Below are positions 9,659-21,616 of a stretch of 64,000 bases of DNA, piece by piece (the first letter of the stretch is position 1; each line of letters opens with the position of its first letter). The notes below the pieces were generated by a model. It was not told where the DNA came from, did not search any database, and worked only from the letters and a program-made list of their open reading frames with translations. The DNA is taken from NCBI GenBank assembly GCA_963823675.1, contig CAWGMT010000010.1:1-64000 (forward strand), in the 5' to 3' direction. Source of the stretch: CAWGMT01 sp963823675 (GTDB taxonomy: Bacteria; Planctomycetota; Planctomycetia; Isosphaerales; Isosphaeraceae). Position numbers and translations under genes: made by a program.

Positions 9659-11553
9659 ATGCCGGCCGAACGTAAGATCGTGAGCGTCGCCATCTATCCG
9701 TCGATCGGTGTGGCGCGAGTGGGCAATAGCCCGGGCGAGTTCTTCTACAGCCCGGAAGTCCCGGGGGCCGAGCCGATCGACGCCGATCGCTTCCGCGATG
9801 GCAAGGGCCGGATAAAGCGCCAGGCGGCGCGGTTCCGCCTCTATGGTCTCGACGCGGACGGCGAGGTGGTGCGCGAGATCACGGCCAAGGACGCCGAGAT
9901 TACCTGGACCGTCCACGTCGCCAACACCAAGGCCGCCTGGTTTCAGTTCGATCAGGCGATGGATATCCCCGCGTCCGAGGGGAAGGTCGTCGGCGTGCCG
10001 CCGACGATCAGCGCCCTGCGCAACCCGCAGGTCAATCTCGGGGACCGCGGCAAGCTCGTGATCGACCCCGGCCTCCGGACGATCGCCGGCGTGAAGACCA
10101 ACGCGCAGGGGCGGGACAAAGCCTTTGCCTTCGATACTGGCGAGTTTTCAGGAAAACCCGTCTATCTAGGCGAGCTTCGCACCGACGAGGACGGCCGGCT
10201 GATCTTCCTCGGGGGCCGGGGGCTGGCCGGGTCCATCGACGATGTGCCGGTGCAGCCCGGCCAGTTCGCCAATACCCCGGGCTGGCACGATGACATCGCC
10301 GACGGGCCGGTCGATGCCGTCATCAAGATCGGAGGCCGGAAGTTCCACGCCGTCGGCGCCTGGGTGCTCTCGGCCCCACCGGATTATGCGCCGGGCATCC
10401 CTGCCTTCATCACGGGATATGACCTCATCTTCGAGGTTGCCACCAAGCTCTCGCCGGGCCTGGCCCCCGTGCGCCGAAATTCTCGCAGCATATCTATCCT
10501 CTCCTGTCGCGGTTCTCGCGGTCACAGTGGGTCAACGCCGGCTTCTTCCGGGAGTTCGGCTGGGGCTCGCCGATGGATTTCTCCCGGCCCGACGTGGTCG
10601 CGCGACTCAACGACCCGGGGTCGGAGTCGTTGGCATTGCGTAAGGCCGTCTTCGACCGGTTCCGCAAGGCGAACTACTCCGTCATGCAGGCCGACGCCTG
10701 GCCCGGGATCTACGGCGACGCGGTGACCCTGGACATGAAGACGAAGGACCCCCGCGAGTGGATGGCCGTGCTGGAGATCCAGTACGACTGGCTCCGCCGC
10801 TGGGCCGCAGGGGACTTTGAGGGGGACGGCGTGCCGGCCGGTCGATCGTGGAAGGACATGACGCCCGCCGAGCAGGTCGCCGGCCTCGATCGCGGCGTCC
10901 TCGACCACACGATCGGCGGCCCTTTCCACCCCGGGGCCGAGTTCACCTGGCCGATGCGCCAGCCGATCCTCTATGGCGCCCCATTCCGCATCAAGCGCCG
11001 AAAGGGATCGGCCCCGGACCTGCCGCTTGCGCTCACCTCGGAGGTCGCCCTGGCCGCCGGCGGGCCCCTGGACGGCTCGGGGCCCGGGGACCTCACGCGC
11101 TGGATGGCCTGCCCCTGGCACACCGACACGTCGAGCTGCCTCTCCGCCTATCGCCCCTACGGGGGCGAATACCTGCCAACGTTCTGGCCGGCGCGCGTCC
11201 CCAATGACGTGCTGACACAAGAGAATTACGATATCCTCATCGATCCGGTGAAGTCCCCGGCCGAGAAGGAGGAGGCGTTCAACTCATCGAGTCGCCTGAG
11301 GTGGCTGCGCGGGATCAAGTACGACGACGATTCGTACCCGCCGACGATCATCACCGACCCCCTGCCGACGGCCGTCTTCGTGGACAAGTGGTGGGAGGTG
11401 GGGATCGTCACCAGGGCCGAGGGGCCCGGTGCCCCGTTCCCGGACGAGGTCTGGGTCGAGACGGGACGCAGGATCCCCGACGCAGGGCCCCCCCCATCGA
11501 AGCCGAAGGCGAAGATGCTCCTCTGGGACGAGGATCCGACGGAGATGCGCTGA
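9659..11553 (+). CDS. LodA/GoxA-family quinoprotein oxidase (copy 2), one frameshift
   Basis: Starts MPAERKIVSVAIYPSIGVARVGNS, the same N-terminal signature as copy 1. The reading frame breaks at about 10455-10470, next to a run of five C, and the protein continues in another frame as FSQHIYPLLSRFSRSQWVNA to the end. Joined, it has about 631 residues, longer than copy 1. The CTQ region is kept: MACPWHTDTSSC for the cysteine, FWPARVPND and FVDKWWEVGIVTR for the tryptophan candidates. The two LodA-like proteins are clearly divergent and so are not a recent duplication. The next gene is a LodB-like flavoprotein one base away. The break may be a homopolymer sequencing error; if real, the enzyme would be inactive. 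Confidence 0.82.
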
Positions 11554-11554
11554 T

Positions 11555-12655
11555 ATGCCCGGCTTGAAGGCCGACGTCGTGGTGCTTGGGGCCGGCCCGG
11601 CGGGCCTGTCGGCCTCGATCGGCCTCGCCGGGCGGGGCCTGCGGGTCGCGCTGGTTACGCTGGCCAGCGGCGATGCCGACCGCGTTGGGGAGAGCCTGTC
11701 GCCAGCTGCGGTGCCCCTGCTCCGCGCCTTGGGCGTGTGGGACGTCTTCGTCGCCGACGACCATTCCCCCTGCTTCGGGAATGCCTCGGCCTGGGGGAGC
11801 GGCGAGCTTCGTCACCATGACTTCCTCCGCGATCCTCGCGGCCACGCCTGGCACATCGATCGCCGCCGATTCGAGCGCCGGCTCGCCGAGCGTGCCGGGG
11901 CGGTCGCTGTGGCGTCTGTCTCCGTCGCCCACGCCCCTCGTTGCGAATGGACCGGCGGTCGCTGGCGCGTGCGGACCGGCGACTCGCGCGATCCGACCGA
12001 GGCACGCTTCCTCCTCGATGCGACGGGCCGGTCGGCCTGGCTTGGTCGGCGATGCGGCGCACTCCGCATCGCCGGGGATGCGCAGGTGGCAGCGGTCGCC
12101 TTCCTAGAGACGCGCGGCCCGCCGATCAAGGACACGACGAGCCTGGTCGAGGCCGTCGAGCGGGGCTGGTGGTACTCGGCCGCCCTGCCCGACGGGCGCC
12201 TTGTCGCGGCATTCATGACCGACCACGACCTCCTCCCGCCGGGCGCGACGATCCCTGAAGTCTGGCGCTCGCTGCTGGATGGCGCGGCCCACACCGCTCG
12301 AAGGCTCGCCGAGGGGGGCTATCTGGCGGCATCGCCCCCCAGGGTCGTGGCGGCCTCGGGCGGCCGGCTGGAGCCGATGGCGGGGCCGGGCTGGGCAGCC
12401 GTCGGCGACGCGGCGATGTGCTACGATCCCCTCGCCTCGCACGGCCTAACCCTGGCCCTGGCGGGCGGACGCGATGCGGCCGAGGCCGTCTCGGCGCACC
12501 TCCACGACGAGGTTGGGGCGATCGATCGCTATACCAGGCGCCTCCGGGCCGCCTTCGCCGACTACGCGGCAATGCGACTCGACGTCTACCGGGCCGAGCG
12601 TCGGTGGCCCGATGCCCCGTACTGGCGGCGTCAACACGGGCCGATCGCGCGATGA
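11555..12655 (+). CDS. LodB-like FAD-dependent oxidoreductase (copy 2)
   Basis: A 366-residue flavoprotein with VVVLGAGPAGLSASIGLAGRG at the N-terminus and GWAAVGDAAMCYDPLASHG as the C-terminal FAD motif. The central VGESLSPAAVPLLRALGVWD and WHIDRRRFERRL segments align with the copy 1 partner. The ATG lies one base after the LodA-like stop, so the pair is one transcription unit. Expected role: maturation of the CTQ cofactor of its neighbour. In copy 1 the order is also oxidase first, flavoprotein second, but on the opposite strand. Confidence 0.85.
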   Translation: MPGLKADVVVLGAGPAGLSASIGLAGRGLRVALVTLASGDADRVGESLSPAAVPLLRALGVWDVFVADDHSPCFGNASAWGSGELRHHDFLRDPRGHAWHIDRRRFERRLAERAGAVAVASVSVAHAPRCEWTGGRWRVRTGDSRDPTEARFLLDATGRSAWLGRRCGALRIAGDAQVAAVAFLETRGPPIKDTTSLVEAVERGWWYSAALPDGRLVAAFMTDHDLLPPGATIPEVWRSLLDGAAHTARRLAEGGYLAASPPRVVAASGGRLEPMAGPGWAAVGDAAMCYDPLASHGLTLALAGGRDAAEAVSAHLHDEVGAIDRYTRRLRAAFADYAAMRLDVYRAERRWPDAPYWRRQHGPIAR

Positions 12656-12701
12656 TGGCGTTAACGCGAAGGCGAGTAACAAACGAACAAGGAGAATCTC
12701 C

Positions 12702-15397
12702 ATGACGCGGCCGGCTGTAAGGTATCTCGCGCCGAAGCTCTTAGCGGTCACCGTCTTAACGGGCCTCGCGATACCTATAGGAGCGAGCGAACAACAACCC
12801 AAGGAGGGGTTGGGCGTCAAGGTCAAGGCGGATGTGCCGACGGTCGGGGCGGACGCTCCTGTGATCTCGCTAACAATCCCGCCCGGCGGGTCGGCCTCTG
12901 CCTTCCTCGTGCTGGAGAATACGTCGGGCGCGAAGATCCAGGGCCTTAAGCTCCTCGGCTACCTGGTCCCGGCGCCTGGTCAAACAGGCACGCCGCCCGC
13001 GATTACCGTCAAGGGCGCGGGGACCGACTTGCAGGAGGCCGGCTGGACGATCGAAGCGGGCAAGGGCCTGCCGCTGACGCTGAACGTTCCGAGTTTCGAC
13101 CCGTCGGCAGCGACCGAAGGCTGGCTGGTCGGCACCCGAGGTGAAGCCCAGTACGAGGCCCTCGCGCGAGTCAAGATCGAGAAGGGGGGCCAAGTCAAGC
13201 TCCTCAACGTCGGTGCTGACGGAGCCGTCAAGATCGACCTCTCCATCAACACCCTGACCTGGCGCCTGACCGCTGAGGCGACCGGATCGAGCCCCTTCGA
13301 TCTTGTCCTGGTCGTAACCCCCTTCATCGGGCCCAACGGCGTCCGAGTGACGCCGAAGCTCCGCGTCTCGGGCTGCGCCGAGGTCGCTCCGGGGAAGGAT
13401 GGGGACGTCGTCCGGGCCCTGAACGTGAACGGGCCGGGGCGGTTTTACGTGGACCTGGAGACGGTCGAGGTCGTGGCCAGCGGCACGTATTCGGGTGCCG
13501 TCGAGCTCCGACCGGCGAAGGGAGCGCCCGCTACGGCCCTGCTCACGGTGACGCGGACCCGGTCCGCCCCGACGGTCGAGATGAAGCCGCCCGACCCGAT
13601 CCGCGATGCGACACACACCTGGCCCTACGGCGCGGCCACCGAGGTCCGCGTCTACCTGAAGGAGACGGGCGGCCGGTCGGTGAGCCTCGACCGGCCGGAG
13701 CTCGTCTCGCTGACGAAGAAGGACGGCGCGGGGAAGGTCCAGGCCGGGGCCAGAATCGCCAGCGTCCTCGACGCCGATGGCGAGGATGTCAAGCAGTTCC
13801 CGATCGAGCTGAAGCCGGGCGAGGCTCGCCTGCTACGGGTCTCTCTCTCGTCGCTCCGCGATCCGGGCGAGTATTCGGGCCTCCTCCGGTTCGGCTCGGC
13901 GGATTACCTGGCCCTCGAACAGCCGGTCACGATCGTCAAGCGATACCCCGCCCTGATCGCCGGGCTGATCATCGCCGTGGGGATTGTGGGTTCCTTCTTC
14001 CAGCGGGCCTTCTTCACGCGCACCTTGCCGAGGAAGCAGCAGGTTCAGGACGCGGCGAAGCTGACCCTCCGGGTGGGCGAGGCGCTGCGGACACTCCCCC
14101 CGTTGACCGACGCCGAGCAGGAGGCGGCCGGGGTCCTCCTGAACCTCTTCAAGCAGATCCACGACGCGGCCGACGGCCGGCAGCCGACCCGAGACCGGCT
14201 GACGCTGGCCTCGAAGCGACTGAACCTCTTCCTCCAGGATGTCCCGGCGCGGGCGATGGTCGATTCCGTCCGAGGCGTGGCCGTGTCGGACGATATTCGG
14301 AACCGGCTCACCGCCGCCTTGAACCTGGTGACGAGCGATGCGGTCACCCTCGATCAGATTGGGCCGGCATTAACCAATCTCGGCAGCCTCCCACAGGCCC
14401 TCATCCGCGAGGTCCGGGATGGGCTCGTGCAGCAGGTCAACGCCTTCACCAGCCAGGTCCGCGTTCAGAGGGACGACCCGAATACTACCCCCGTTGTGAC
14501 GCAGGCCCTCCGGGATCGGGTGCTCGGACCGCTCGGCCAGGCGGCGGAGGGCCTGCCGAACAAGGGCCGAATCTCGGAGTTGCAGAAGGTCTGGGACGCG
14601 TATGACAAGGCACGTGGGACTTACGCGGAGGTCCTCTCCGCCGAGCTGAAGCGTGTCCTCGACGGTCCGAAGCCTCCGGGGATGACGGACCAGCGATGGA
14701 CGAAGCTCGCCTGGGAGGACGTCGGCCCGGGCCTGGACGCGGCGTTGAAGGTGAGCGCGACGGACCCGGACGAGGCCCTGGCCGCCTACAACCGGGCCGT
14801 CGCCCGCTACGTCCTGGAGGTCACCGCCGCCCTGCTCGACGCGGCGACCCCGATCAGCCAGTCCCTGGCCCAGGGGTCGCCAAGCGAGACGCCCGAGGAG
14901 AAGCGCCAGCGCGAGACGGAGAAGACAAACCTCGACACGGGGGTGATCTCGGTCCTCCAGGGCATTCCCGCCAAGGTGAAGGCGGGGAACGCCAGCGAGG
15001 CTGCCGACGATTACGTGAACGCCTTGGGCGTGTACCGCAAGGAGACCGGCGGGGTGGCCGGCCCGGGCCTCGTCGCGGTGCAGGACCCAACGTTCCTGCT
15101 CGCGGCGGCGGCGAGCGGCCCGGCCCCGGGGGCGCAGGCGTTGCGGCCCGCCGCGATCGACCCGGCCACCGAGATCGCCAAGATCGACCGCTGGATCTCG
15201 GTGCGCAATGGGCCCTGCTCTGGGTCGTGCTCGTGCTGGGCACTCTCTCGGGCTTGCAGACGCTCTGGGTGGTCAACCCGACCTGGGGGAGCTGGGCCGA
15301 TATTGCCGCCGTCTTCGTCTGGGGGGCCGGCCTCCAGCAGATCGTCGGCTTCACCGCCGATCAGGTCATCGACGCGATCGACCAGGCGGTGAAGTGA
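12702..15397 (+). CDS. Secreted or membrane-anchored beta-sandwich protein, frameshifted near its end
   Basis: Family not recognised. The ATG at 12702 follows AAGGAG at a good distance and starts a signal peptide (LAPKLLAVTVLTGLAIPIGAS). Residues about 40-410 read like repeated Ig-like beta domains, including LSLTIPPGGSASAFLVLENTSG-type strands. A membrane segment follows at about residue 420 (PALIAGLIIAVGIVGSF), then a long helical region. The frame breaks at about 15205 (one base missing before TGGGCCCTGCTC), after which two more hydrophobic segments complete the protein (LLWVVLVLGTLSGL and IAAVFVWGAGLQQIVGF). The joined product has about 898 residues. It ends 12 bases before a convergent gene. 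Topology suggests an extracytoplasmic ligand-binding part and a helical cytoplasmic part. Confidence 0.7.
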
Positions 15398-15408
15398 GGC
15401 CCGGCGCC

Positions 15409-16078
15409 TCAGGACCGGGAGCGGTTGAGGAGGTCGTGGACCGAGATCTTCTCCTCGCGGGCTGCGGTGTGGAAGCCGTCGCTGGAGGTAACACGGACCT
15501 TAACCTCGTCCAGGCCTTGCAGGAGGTGGCGGTCGACGGTGACCGACGGACGCCGAAGGCCTAGGCCGATCGTCCGCCAGGTCGAGCCGTCGTCCGCGCT
15601 GAGCTGGACCGAATAAACCGGCGGCGCCGATCCCCCGGATGGGCCGGCCGCGCCCCGCCTGCTCGTCGTCCCAGACGATCACCGGGTTGGGGCTCGCCGC
15701 GACATGCGAAGAGGCGGCCCGGATGTTGGTCACGACCGTCGGCGAGGCGCACACGGTGAAGTTCGCGAGGACCCGGTCGCCGTCCAGAAGCTGCAAGGCC
15801 GCCGCCCCCGGCCGGTCCGGGAGCAGGGCGTCGACCAGGCCGGTCCGGTCCTCCGACTCCTCCCAGCAGGTGGACGGGTAGAAGGGGGCCCACCCCTGCC
15901 AGAGCGACCGCCCCGCGGCGTTGACGATCCGCAGCGACAGCCCCTCGCTAGCCCCCAGGTCAATCGCCTGCCGATTCGCGGCCGGCAACACGGCGGCGCC
16001 CGGTGCGGAGAGGACGCTCCGGAATTCGCCAGTCCTACGGGTCATGTTGCAGATGGCCACGGCGTGGATCATGGGCAT
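15409..16078 (-). CDS. Stand-alone paralogue of the metzincin protein's C-terminal domain, frameshifted
   Basis: Read from 16078, it gives MPMIHAVAICNMTRRTGEF, then SLRIVNAAGRSLWQGWAPFYPSTCWE, then after a break near 15640 it reads YSVQLSADDGSTWRTIGLGL and VTVDRHLLQGLDEVKVRVTSSDGF. These strings match the C-terminal part of the 19349-21528 protein (SLRLVNAAGQILSQ, YSVQLSADDGLTWRTIGMGL, VTIDRNLLLG), so this is the same beta-rich domain without the protease part. It is convergent with the 12702 gene. Function unknown; it could bind the same partner or substrate as the full-length protein. Confidence 0.62.
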
Positions 16079-16322
16079 TGATCGCCGGGAGACGCGGAAT
16101 CCCTACCTCTCACGTTACGCAGGCAAGACGCCGCGGACAAGGGCCGTCCCGCGACCGGCCGGATTTGGTCAATCGGCTTTTTCGGTTGCATCGGCGGGAG
16201 GCGTGTATTAAAGTCGCGTTTTCTCGTCTCTGCGGCCCTCGCGCGGATCGGAACCCGGCGAAGTGCGCCGGCCAAAGCGAGGCTCGCCGCGATAATCGTT
16301 GACCGCGTCCGAGGGATGAACG

Positions 16323-19234
16323 ATGCCCGACCTTGCGCTGCCGGATGAGATCGTCCAGTGGATACGTCAGCAAAACTGGGGTAAGCACCACCTCAAATGG
16401 CACACGACCCGCCAGTGGGACCGCCTCGACCCGGCCTCCCGCGACTGGGCCGTCCGGCAGGGCTGGCGGCGGGCGGCCCACCAAGAGGGGGCGGACGAGA
16501 ACGGCTTCGACTTCCTGATGATGCACCGGGCGATGGTCGAGCTGCTCCGCGCCCAGTTCCCGGGCCAGTCCGCCCTATTCGAGGGCTGGAAGACTCCTCC
16601 CGTCAAGCCGGATGACCCGAACGATCCCCTACCGAACGGCGCCTCGACGCCGATGCCGAAGGTCTACGTCGACGCCATCAAGAAGCTGGACAAGACCCCG
16701 GAAGCGTTCGCCAGCCAGGACGAACTCGGCCGGTTCATCGAAACAAGGGCCCGGCCCACGCCGCCCGACCCCTTCGCGACCTCGACGGACAAGGGGTCGG
16801 GCATCCACAACTTCCTGCACAATCGGTTCAGCGACGACAGCAGCCCGATCGATCTCGGCAATCCGCTGGTCAATCTGGAGAACGCCCGCTTCTGGCGGCT
16901 CCACGGCTGGATCGACGGGCGCTGGTCGGCCTATCGCAAGGCGAAGGGTCTCCTCGATATCGACCCGACCTACCAGGCGAGGCTCGCCGACGAGAAGATG
17001 CACATGACGGCCCACGTCGCTCACCACGCGATGTCGTCCGCCGGGCCGGCCCTGGCTGGGAGCGAGCCGGTCCCGGCGACGATCCTCCACCCCTTCCGCG
17101 AGTCGCCGGCCGCCCAGTTCCAGAGGCTCATGAGCGCCCCGAGGATAGGGACGCCCGACGACCTGAGGGACTTCCTCCAGGGGCGCTTCGGCTCGAACTG
17201 TTCACGATCCCGCTCTACCTGGCTGCATGGTGGTCGATCCGGCCGGGCAAGGCCCCCAAGCCGGCGGGCGAGCTGCGGACGGTCGCCCTGCAGGAAATGC
17301 TCCACATGGGGCTCGCCTGCAACCTGCTCGTGGCGGTTGGCGGCAAGCCGACGGTCAACGGCGCCGGTGTGGCCCCGCTCTACCCGGATGTCATCCCGGG
17401 TATCATCGACTCGGCCGTCTACTCGATCGAGGCCCTCTCCCGGCCGCAACTCAAGAAGTTCCTGGCCATCGAGATGCCGCAGGGCGGCGCGATCCCACCC
17501 GACGCGGTCGCCGGGCCTTCGCTCGGGCCGGTGGCCAAGACGATTGGCGACTTCTACGACATGATCTCCGAGGCCCTCGTCCGCCTGGGCCCGCAGATCT
17601 CGAACAACGGCGCCCTGGTCGCCGCCGGTCAGCGTGCCGCCGACCTCGGTGAGGCTGGCTCGCTCTTCGTGATCCGGCAGATCGGCGACCCGGCGAACCC
17701 GGCCCCCGACTCGGCCCTCTACGCGATCAAGCTCATCAAGGAGCAGGGCGAGGGGACTGACAAGACCCGAGGCGCCGTCGACTTCGACGGCGAGCTGGCC
17801 CACTTCTACCGGTTCCAGCAGATCGACCTCGGCATCCGCTTTGACCGCCAGGCCGACGGTAAGTTCGCACCGGTGCCCGACCCGAGCTACCAGGTCCCGC
17901 CGGCCGACGCGATCTTCCCGATGGCCCAGGTCCCACCCGGCGGCTATCCGGGCGTGGCGGCCGTCGATGACTTCGACCGAGCCTATTCAGGGATGCTCGA
18001 CAAGCTTCAAGAGGCCTGGGCGAAGGACAGTGACGACGCACTCTCCGACGCGATCAGCCTGATGTTCACCCTCGGGGGCAAGGCCCGGAAGGCGATGGGC
18101 CAGGGGACCTACGGCCCCGACTTCCGCTATCTGCCGCCTCCTCCGGCCGCGGCGGGGGCCGGAGCGGCGCTCGCCGCCGCCCCGGCGCCGCCGGCGATTC
18201 CAGCGGTGCCGGGCTACGCGCGGATCAAGCAGATCCTCGACGACGCGGTGCAGGGGAACGCGATCGGCGGCCACGGTCCGTTCTGGCGGACCCTGACCCG
18301 CGACCAGTTCGTCGCCAAGTCGGTCTTCGGTCGCAAGTTGATCGCCGTCGAGGCCGACGGGTCGTTCGACCCCGACGCGTCGAACCTCGTCAAGGCACTG
18401 GAGGGGCGCCCCCCTTTCGGCTCCGACCTGAACCCGCCGCCGCCGGGGGCGATGATCGAGCGGATGCCCGTGGGTTTCCCGACGGTCCCGGACGATCGGA
18501 TTCAGGAGATCCGGGCCTGGATCACCGCGGGCTGCCCGGCGCAGCCGGTCGCGGCCGGAGGGCTTCCTCCCCTGGTCGACGAGACGGGCGGCGGCCCGGC
18601 CGACCCGGCGCAGCACATCGCTTTCTGGCACGACTTCGACAACTGGGCCATGTTCCAGGCCTCCGACGAGGTCCGGGAGGACATCAACACCTTCTTCGGC
18701 GTAGCCGACGCCTGGTTCGCCGCGGCCCGTGACGCGATCCAGCTCCCCGCCTGGGACGCCGCGGTCGCCGACCCGGCCGTCCGCGCCGCCATCGGCCGGC
18801 TCGAAGCCAGGCAGCGTCAGACGGTGATTGCACACTATGGCCAGCCGGTCCCGCTGCTGACCCTGCTCGACTCGTTCGAGCGGTTCGGCAACGGCTCGCT
18901 CCCACCGGACGCCGACCGGTCGCAAGATCCACAGCACCAGATGAACGGGGCGATCATGTGGTTCTACTGGTTGACCTTCGTCGACGCCTGCCTGCGGATC
19001 AAGCCGGCGGACGCGAACCCGATCCCGGCCGACTTCTGGCGGGCGATGGCGCGGGGCGTCATGCTCGGCCTCCTGAATGACGGCATCTTCCGCGCGAATC
19101 GCTACACGGTAAAAGGGTTCACCGCAGACGACGCCGGCAAGCAGAAGATGCGCGATTACGTCCGCAAGACCGCGCCAGACACCCTGCCGAACGAGCTGGC
19201 CCGCCGCTTCTCCGAGAGCGGCCTGGGCGCCTGA
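16323..19234 (+). CDS. VioB-like ferritin-domain protein with a tyrosinase-like N-terminal region, one frameshift
   Basis: A joined protein of about 970 residues. The N-terminal part contains HNFLHNRFSDDSS and NARFWRLHGWIDGRW, reminiscent of the copper-binding half of tyrosinase-like proteins (FWxxHxxxDxxW). The frame breaks at about 17190. The second frame opens with LELFTIPLYLAAWWSI and LQEMLHMGLACNLLVAVGG, the E...ExxH di-iron ferritin-like signature found in VioB-type iminophenylpyruvate dimer synthases. It continues with GELAHFYRFQQIDLG, also seen in that family. The length is close to VioB (about 1000). VioB couples imines made by a flavin amino-acid oxidase; here two quinoprotein oxidases are encoded nearby, so an oxidised amino-acid substrate is plausible but unproven. 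Confidence 0.72.
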
Positions 19235-19348
19235 CTTCCGGCATCTCCCGGACCTCCCGGCGGCGCGAGCCCTTCCCTCGCGCCGCCGGGCGGCCCCGTC
19301 CACGCCTCCCGAACGACCAAGGAACCTACACCCAACCTCAGCGAGGAG

Positions 19349-21528
19349 ATGGAGATGGATACGTCCCCGAAGCCGAACCGTTCCGATTTCCGAGCGCCTC
19401 GACCCAGGAAGTCCGGCGGCTCCCAGGCCGGTGCCGTCTTGGTCCCGGACACGGCCCCCGCAGCCGCGGCTGCCTTGGCGGGGCCGCCGCCCCCGGCGCC
19501 GGTCGTTCAGTGCCTGGGCGTCGAGGTGACGCAGGTCATCCAAGAGATGGCCCACTCCGTCTCCCTGATCGCCGGCAAGGAGACGCTCGTCCGGGTCTAT
19601 CTCGACGTCCACGCCGGCTCGCGGATCCCGGTGCGCGGGGTCCTCTCGGTGAGCGACCCAGCCGGCTCAGCCGGCGGCCTCGGCACGGTCACGTCGATCG
19701 ACTCGGTCCTGCTCAACCCGGCCGGAAACGGTAACCTTCGCGCCAAGAGGGCCGACCTCGGGCTCAGCCTGAACTTCCGGATTCCGGTCGGCCTCACGGC
19801 CGTCGGCGGCCGGGTCTTCGCCCTCGACAGCCTCCGCCGCGCCGACACGGGCGAGGCGCTGGACGTGCCGGCCGGCGCGAGCCGGACTGCCACATTCGGG
19901 CAGGGCGTCCCGCTGCGGGTCCGCGTCCTGGGCATCCGTTTCCGGGCGCCGGGCGGCCCGACGGAGTACGAGCCGACCGACCTCGACTTCGACCTGATCC
20001 GCTCGTGGCTGGGCCGGGCCTACCCGACGCCGACGGTCGTTTGGTCGCGGGCGACCGTTGACGGGCCGAAGGACTGGCCGTTCAACGCGGACGACGTCAA
20101 CGCCTTCCTGCGGGCGGTCCGGTTCCAGGACGTCGCGGCGGGGACCGACGCGCGGACCCACTACTACGGCGTCGTCGCCGACGGGGGGGCCGGCGGCCCT
20201 TACTTCATGCGGGGCAAGGCGTCAGCCGTTCCTGGCTCGCCCGACCCGTCGGCGGTCGCCTCGGGGCCGACCGGCGTCCCCTCCGGCAACTTCGCCTGGG
20301 ACACCGACGGCTCTTACGGCGACTGGTACGCCGGGCACGAGCTGGGCCACACCTTTGGTCGCCCGCACGCCGAGTTCTGCGGCGCGACCGACGGGGCGCA
20401 CTATCCCTTCCCGAACGGCCAGCTCTCCGGCGCGAACGAGGAGTTCGTCGGCCTCGACGTCGGCGACTCCGCCTACTCGATCCCCCCCCGCGCCCTACCT
20501 GGGACGCAATGGCACGACCTCATGACCTACTGCGCGAACGAGTGGCCCTCGTCGTTTAGTTACGGGGGGATCATGGCCCGCCTCGCCGTCGAGGCGGGCC
20601 TCGCCCCGAACCCGCCCGCGCCGGCACAGCCCGTCGCCGCGCTCGCCGCCGCCCTCGACGCGGCGACCGGGCCGGGGCCGTTCTCCATCCCCGTCGCCGG
20701 GCCGCCGGCCGGGACGATCCACCTGGTCGCCAAGGTCAACCTGGCTCGGGGGACCGGCTCCTTCGAGCAGGTCCAGCCGTATCCGGGCCTCGTCCCGCCT
20801 CCCGACCACGCCCCGCCCGGCCGGACCGACGACGGCCGGACCCTTTCTCTGCGCCTGGTCAACGCCGCAGGGCAGATTTTGTCGCAGGTCCCCGCGCCTT
20901 TCTTCCCGAACGTCTGCGGCAAGGCCCGTCTAAAGGCCACCGGCAAGAGCCGGCCCTCGGCCGGCGGCTCGACCCCCGCCGAGCCGGCGCCGGCGGCGGC
21001 CGAGGAGGATCACGATTCGGAGGGGAGCCGCGGCCTGGTCAACGCCAAGATCGCGCTCCTCGACGCGGCGGCGGCGATCTATCTCGTCCTGGGCGACGAG
21101 GTCCTCGACAAGTTCGCGCGGGCGCGACCCCGGCTTCGATCACGAGCATCCGGCCCGACATCCCCCCCGCGTTCGCCGCCGCCGCGGCCGGCCTGGCCCC
21201 CTTCGGCGGCGGCGGGACCGCCCGGCCGCGCGCCGTCGTCACCTGGGACACCCGCGCCGTCCCCGCGCCGGGCGGCGAGATGGGGGCCGCGCTGGGCCCA
21301 ACGGAGCCGGCCCCGCCGGAGATCGGCCGCCCGAACCGATACTCGGTGCAGCTCAGCGCCGACGACGGCCTCACCTGGCGGACGATCGGCATGGGCCTGA
21401 AGGCGCCCCGCGTCACCATCGACCGCAACCTCCTCCTCGGCGTCGCCAGCGTCCGGCTCCGCGTCACCTCGACCGACGGCTTCCGGCGGACCGTCGCGGA
21501 GCAGACTCTGCCGGCGCCCTCCCTATGA
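19349..21528 (+). CDS. Metzincin-type zinc metalloprotease with C-terminal beta domain, one frameshift
   Basis: A joined protein of about 725 residues. Residues about 45-190 are a beta-rich domain starting CLGVEVTQVIQEM and AGKETLVRVYL, a motif seen in large extracellular planctomycete proteins. The catalytic site is HELGHTFGRPH beginning at His330, the HExxHxxGxxH zinc signature, followed by a downstream MTYC turn that fits a metzincin Met-turn. The frame breaks near 21125 in a GC-rich repeat; the last part is the YSVQLSADDGLTWRTIG domain shared with the 15409-16078 gene. No signal peptide is evident at the N-terminus (MEMDTSPKPNRSDF). It follows the ferritin-like gene by 115 bases. Substrate unknown. 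Confidence 0.78.
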
Positions 21529-21616
21529 ACCGGGCAGCTTGCCTATTGGTGATACCCCTTGCGGGGAGCCGGAGCCGCCCTAAAGCATGGGGGCAGGTCA
21601 CGGCCCCCCGTAACGG

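Noticed and set aside
9659..11553. Two separate genes for the second LodA-like locus
   Set aside because: The two frames carry the N- and C-terminal parts of one family in order with no start signal at the second, so one frameshifted gene is simpler.
12474..12701. An earlier start for the membrane-anchored protein, overlapping the LodB-like gene
   Set aside because: The ATG at 12702 has a proper ribosome-binding site and begins a signal peptide; the extension is Arg/Pro-rich antisense-like sequence.
17987..19612. A 541-codon minus-strand frame opposite the ferritin-like and metzincin genes
   Set aside because: Shadow frame; the plus-strand product has recognisable motifs throughout.
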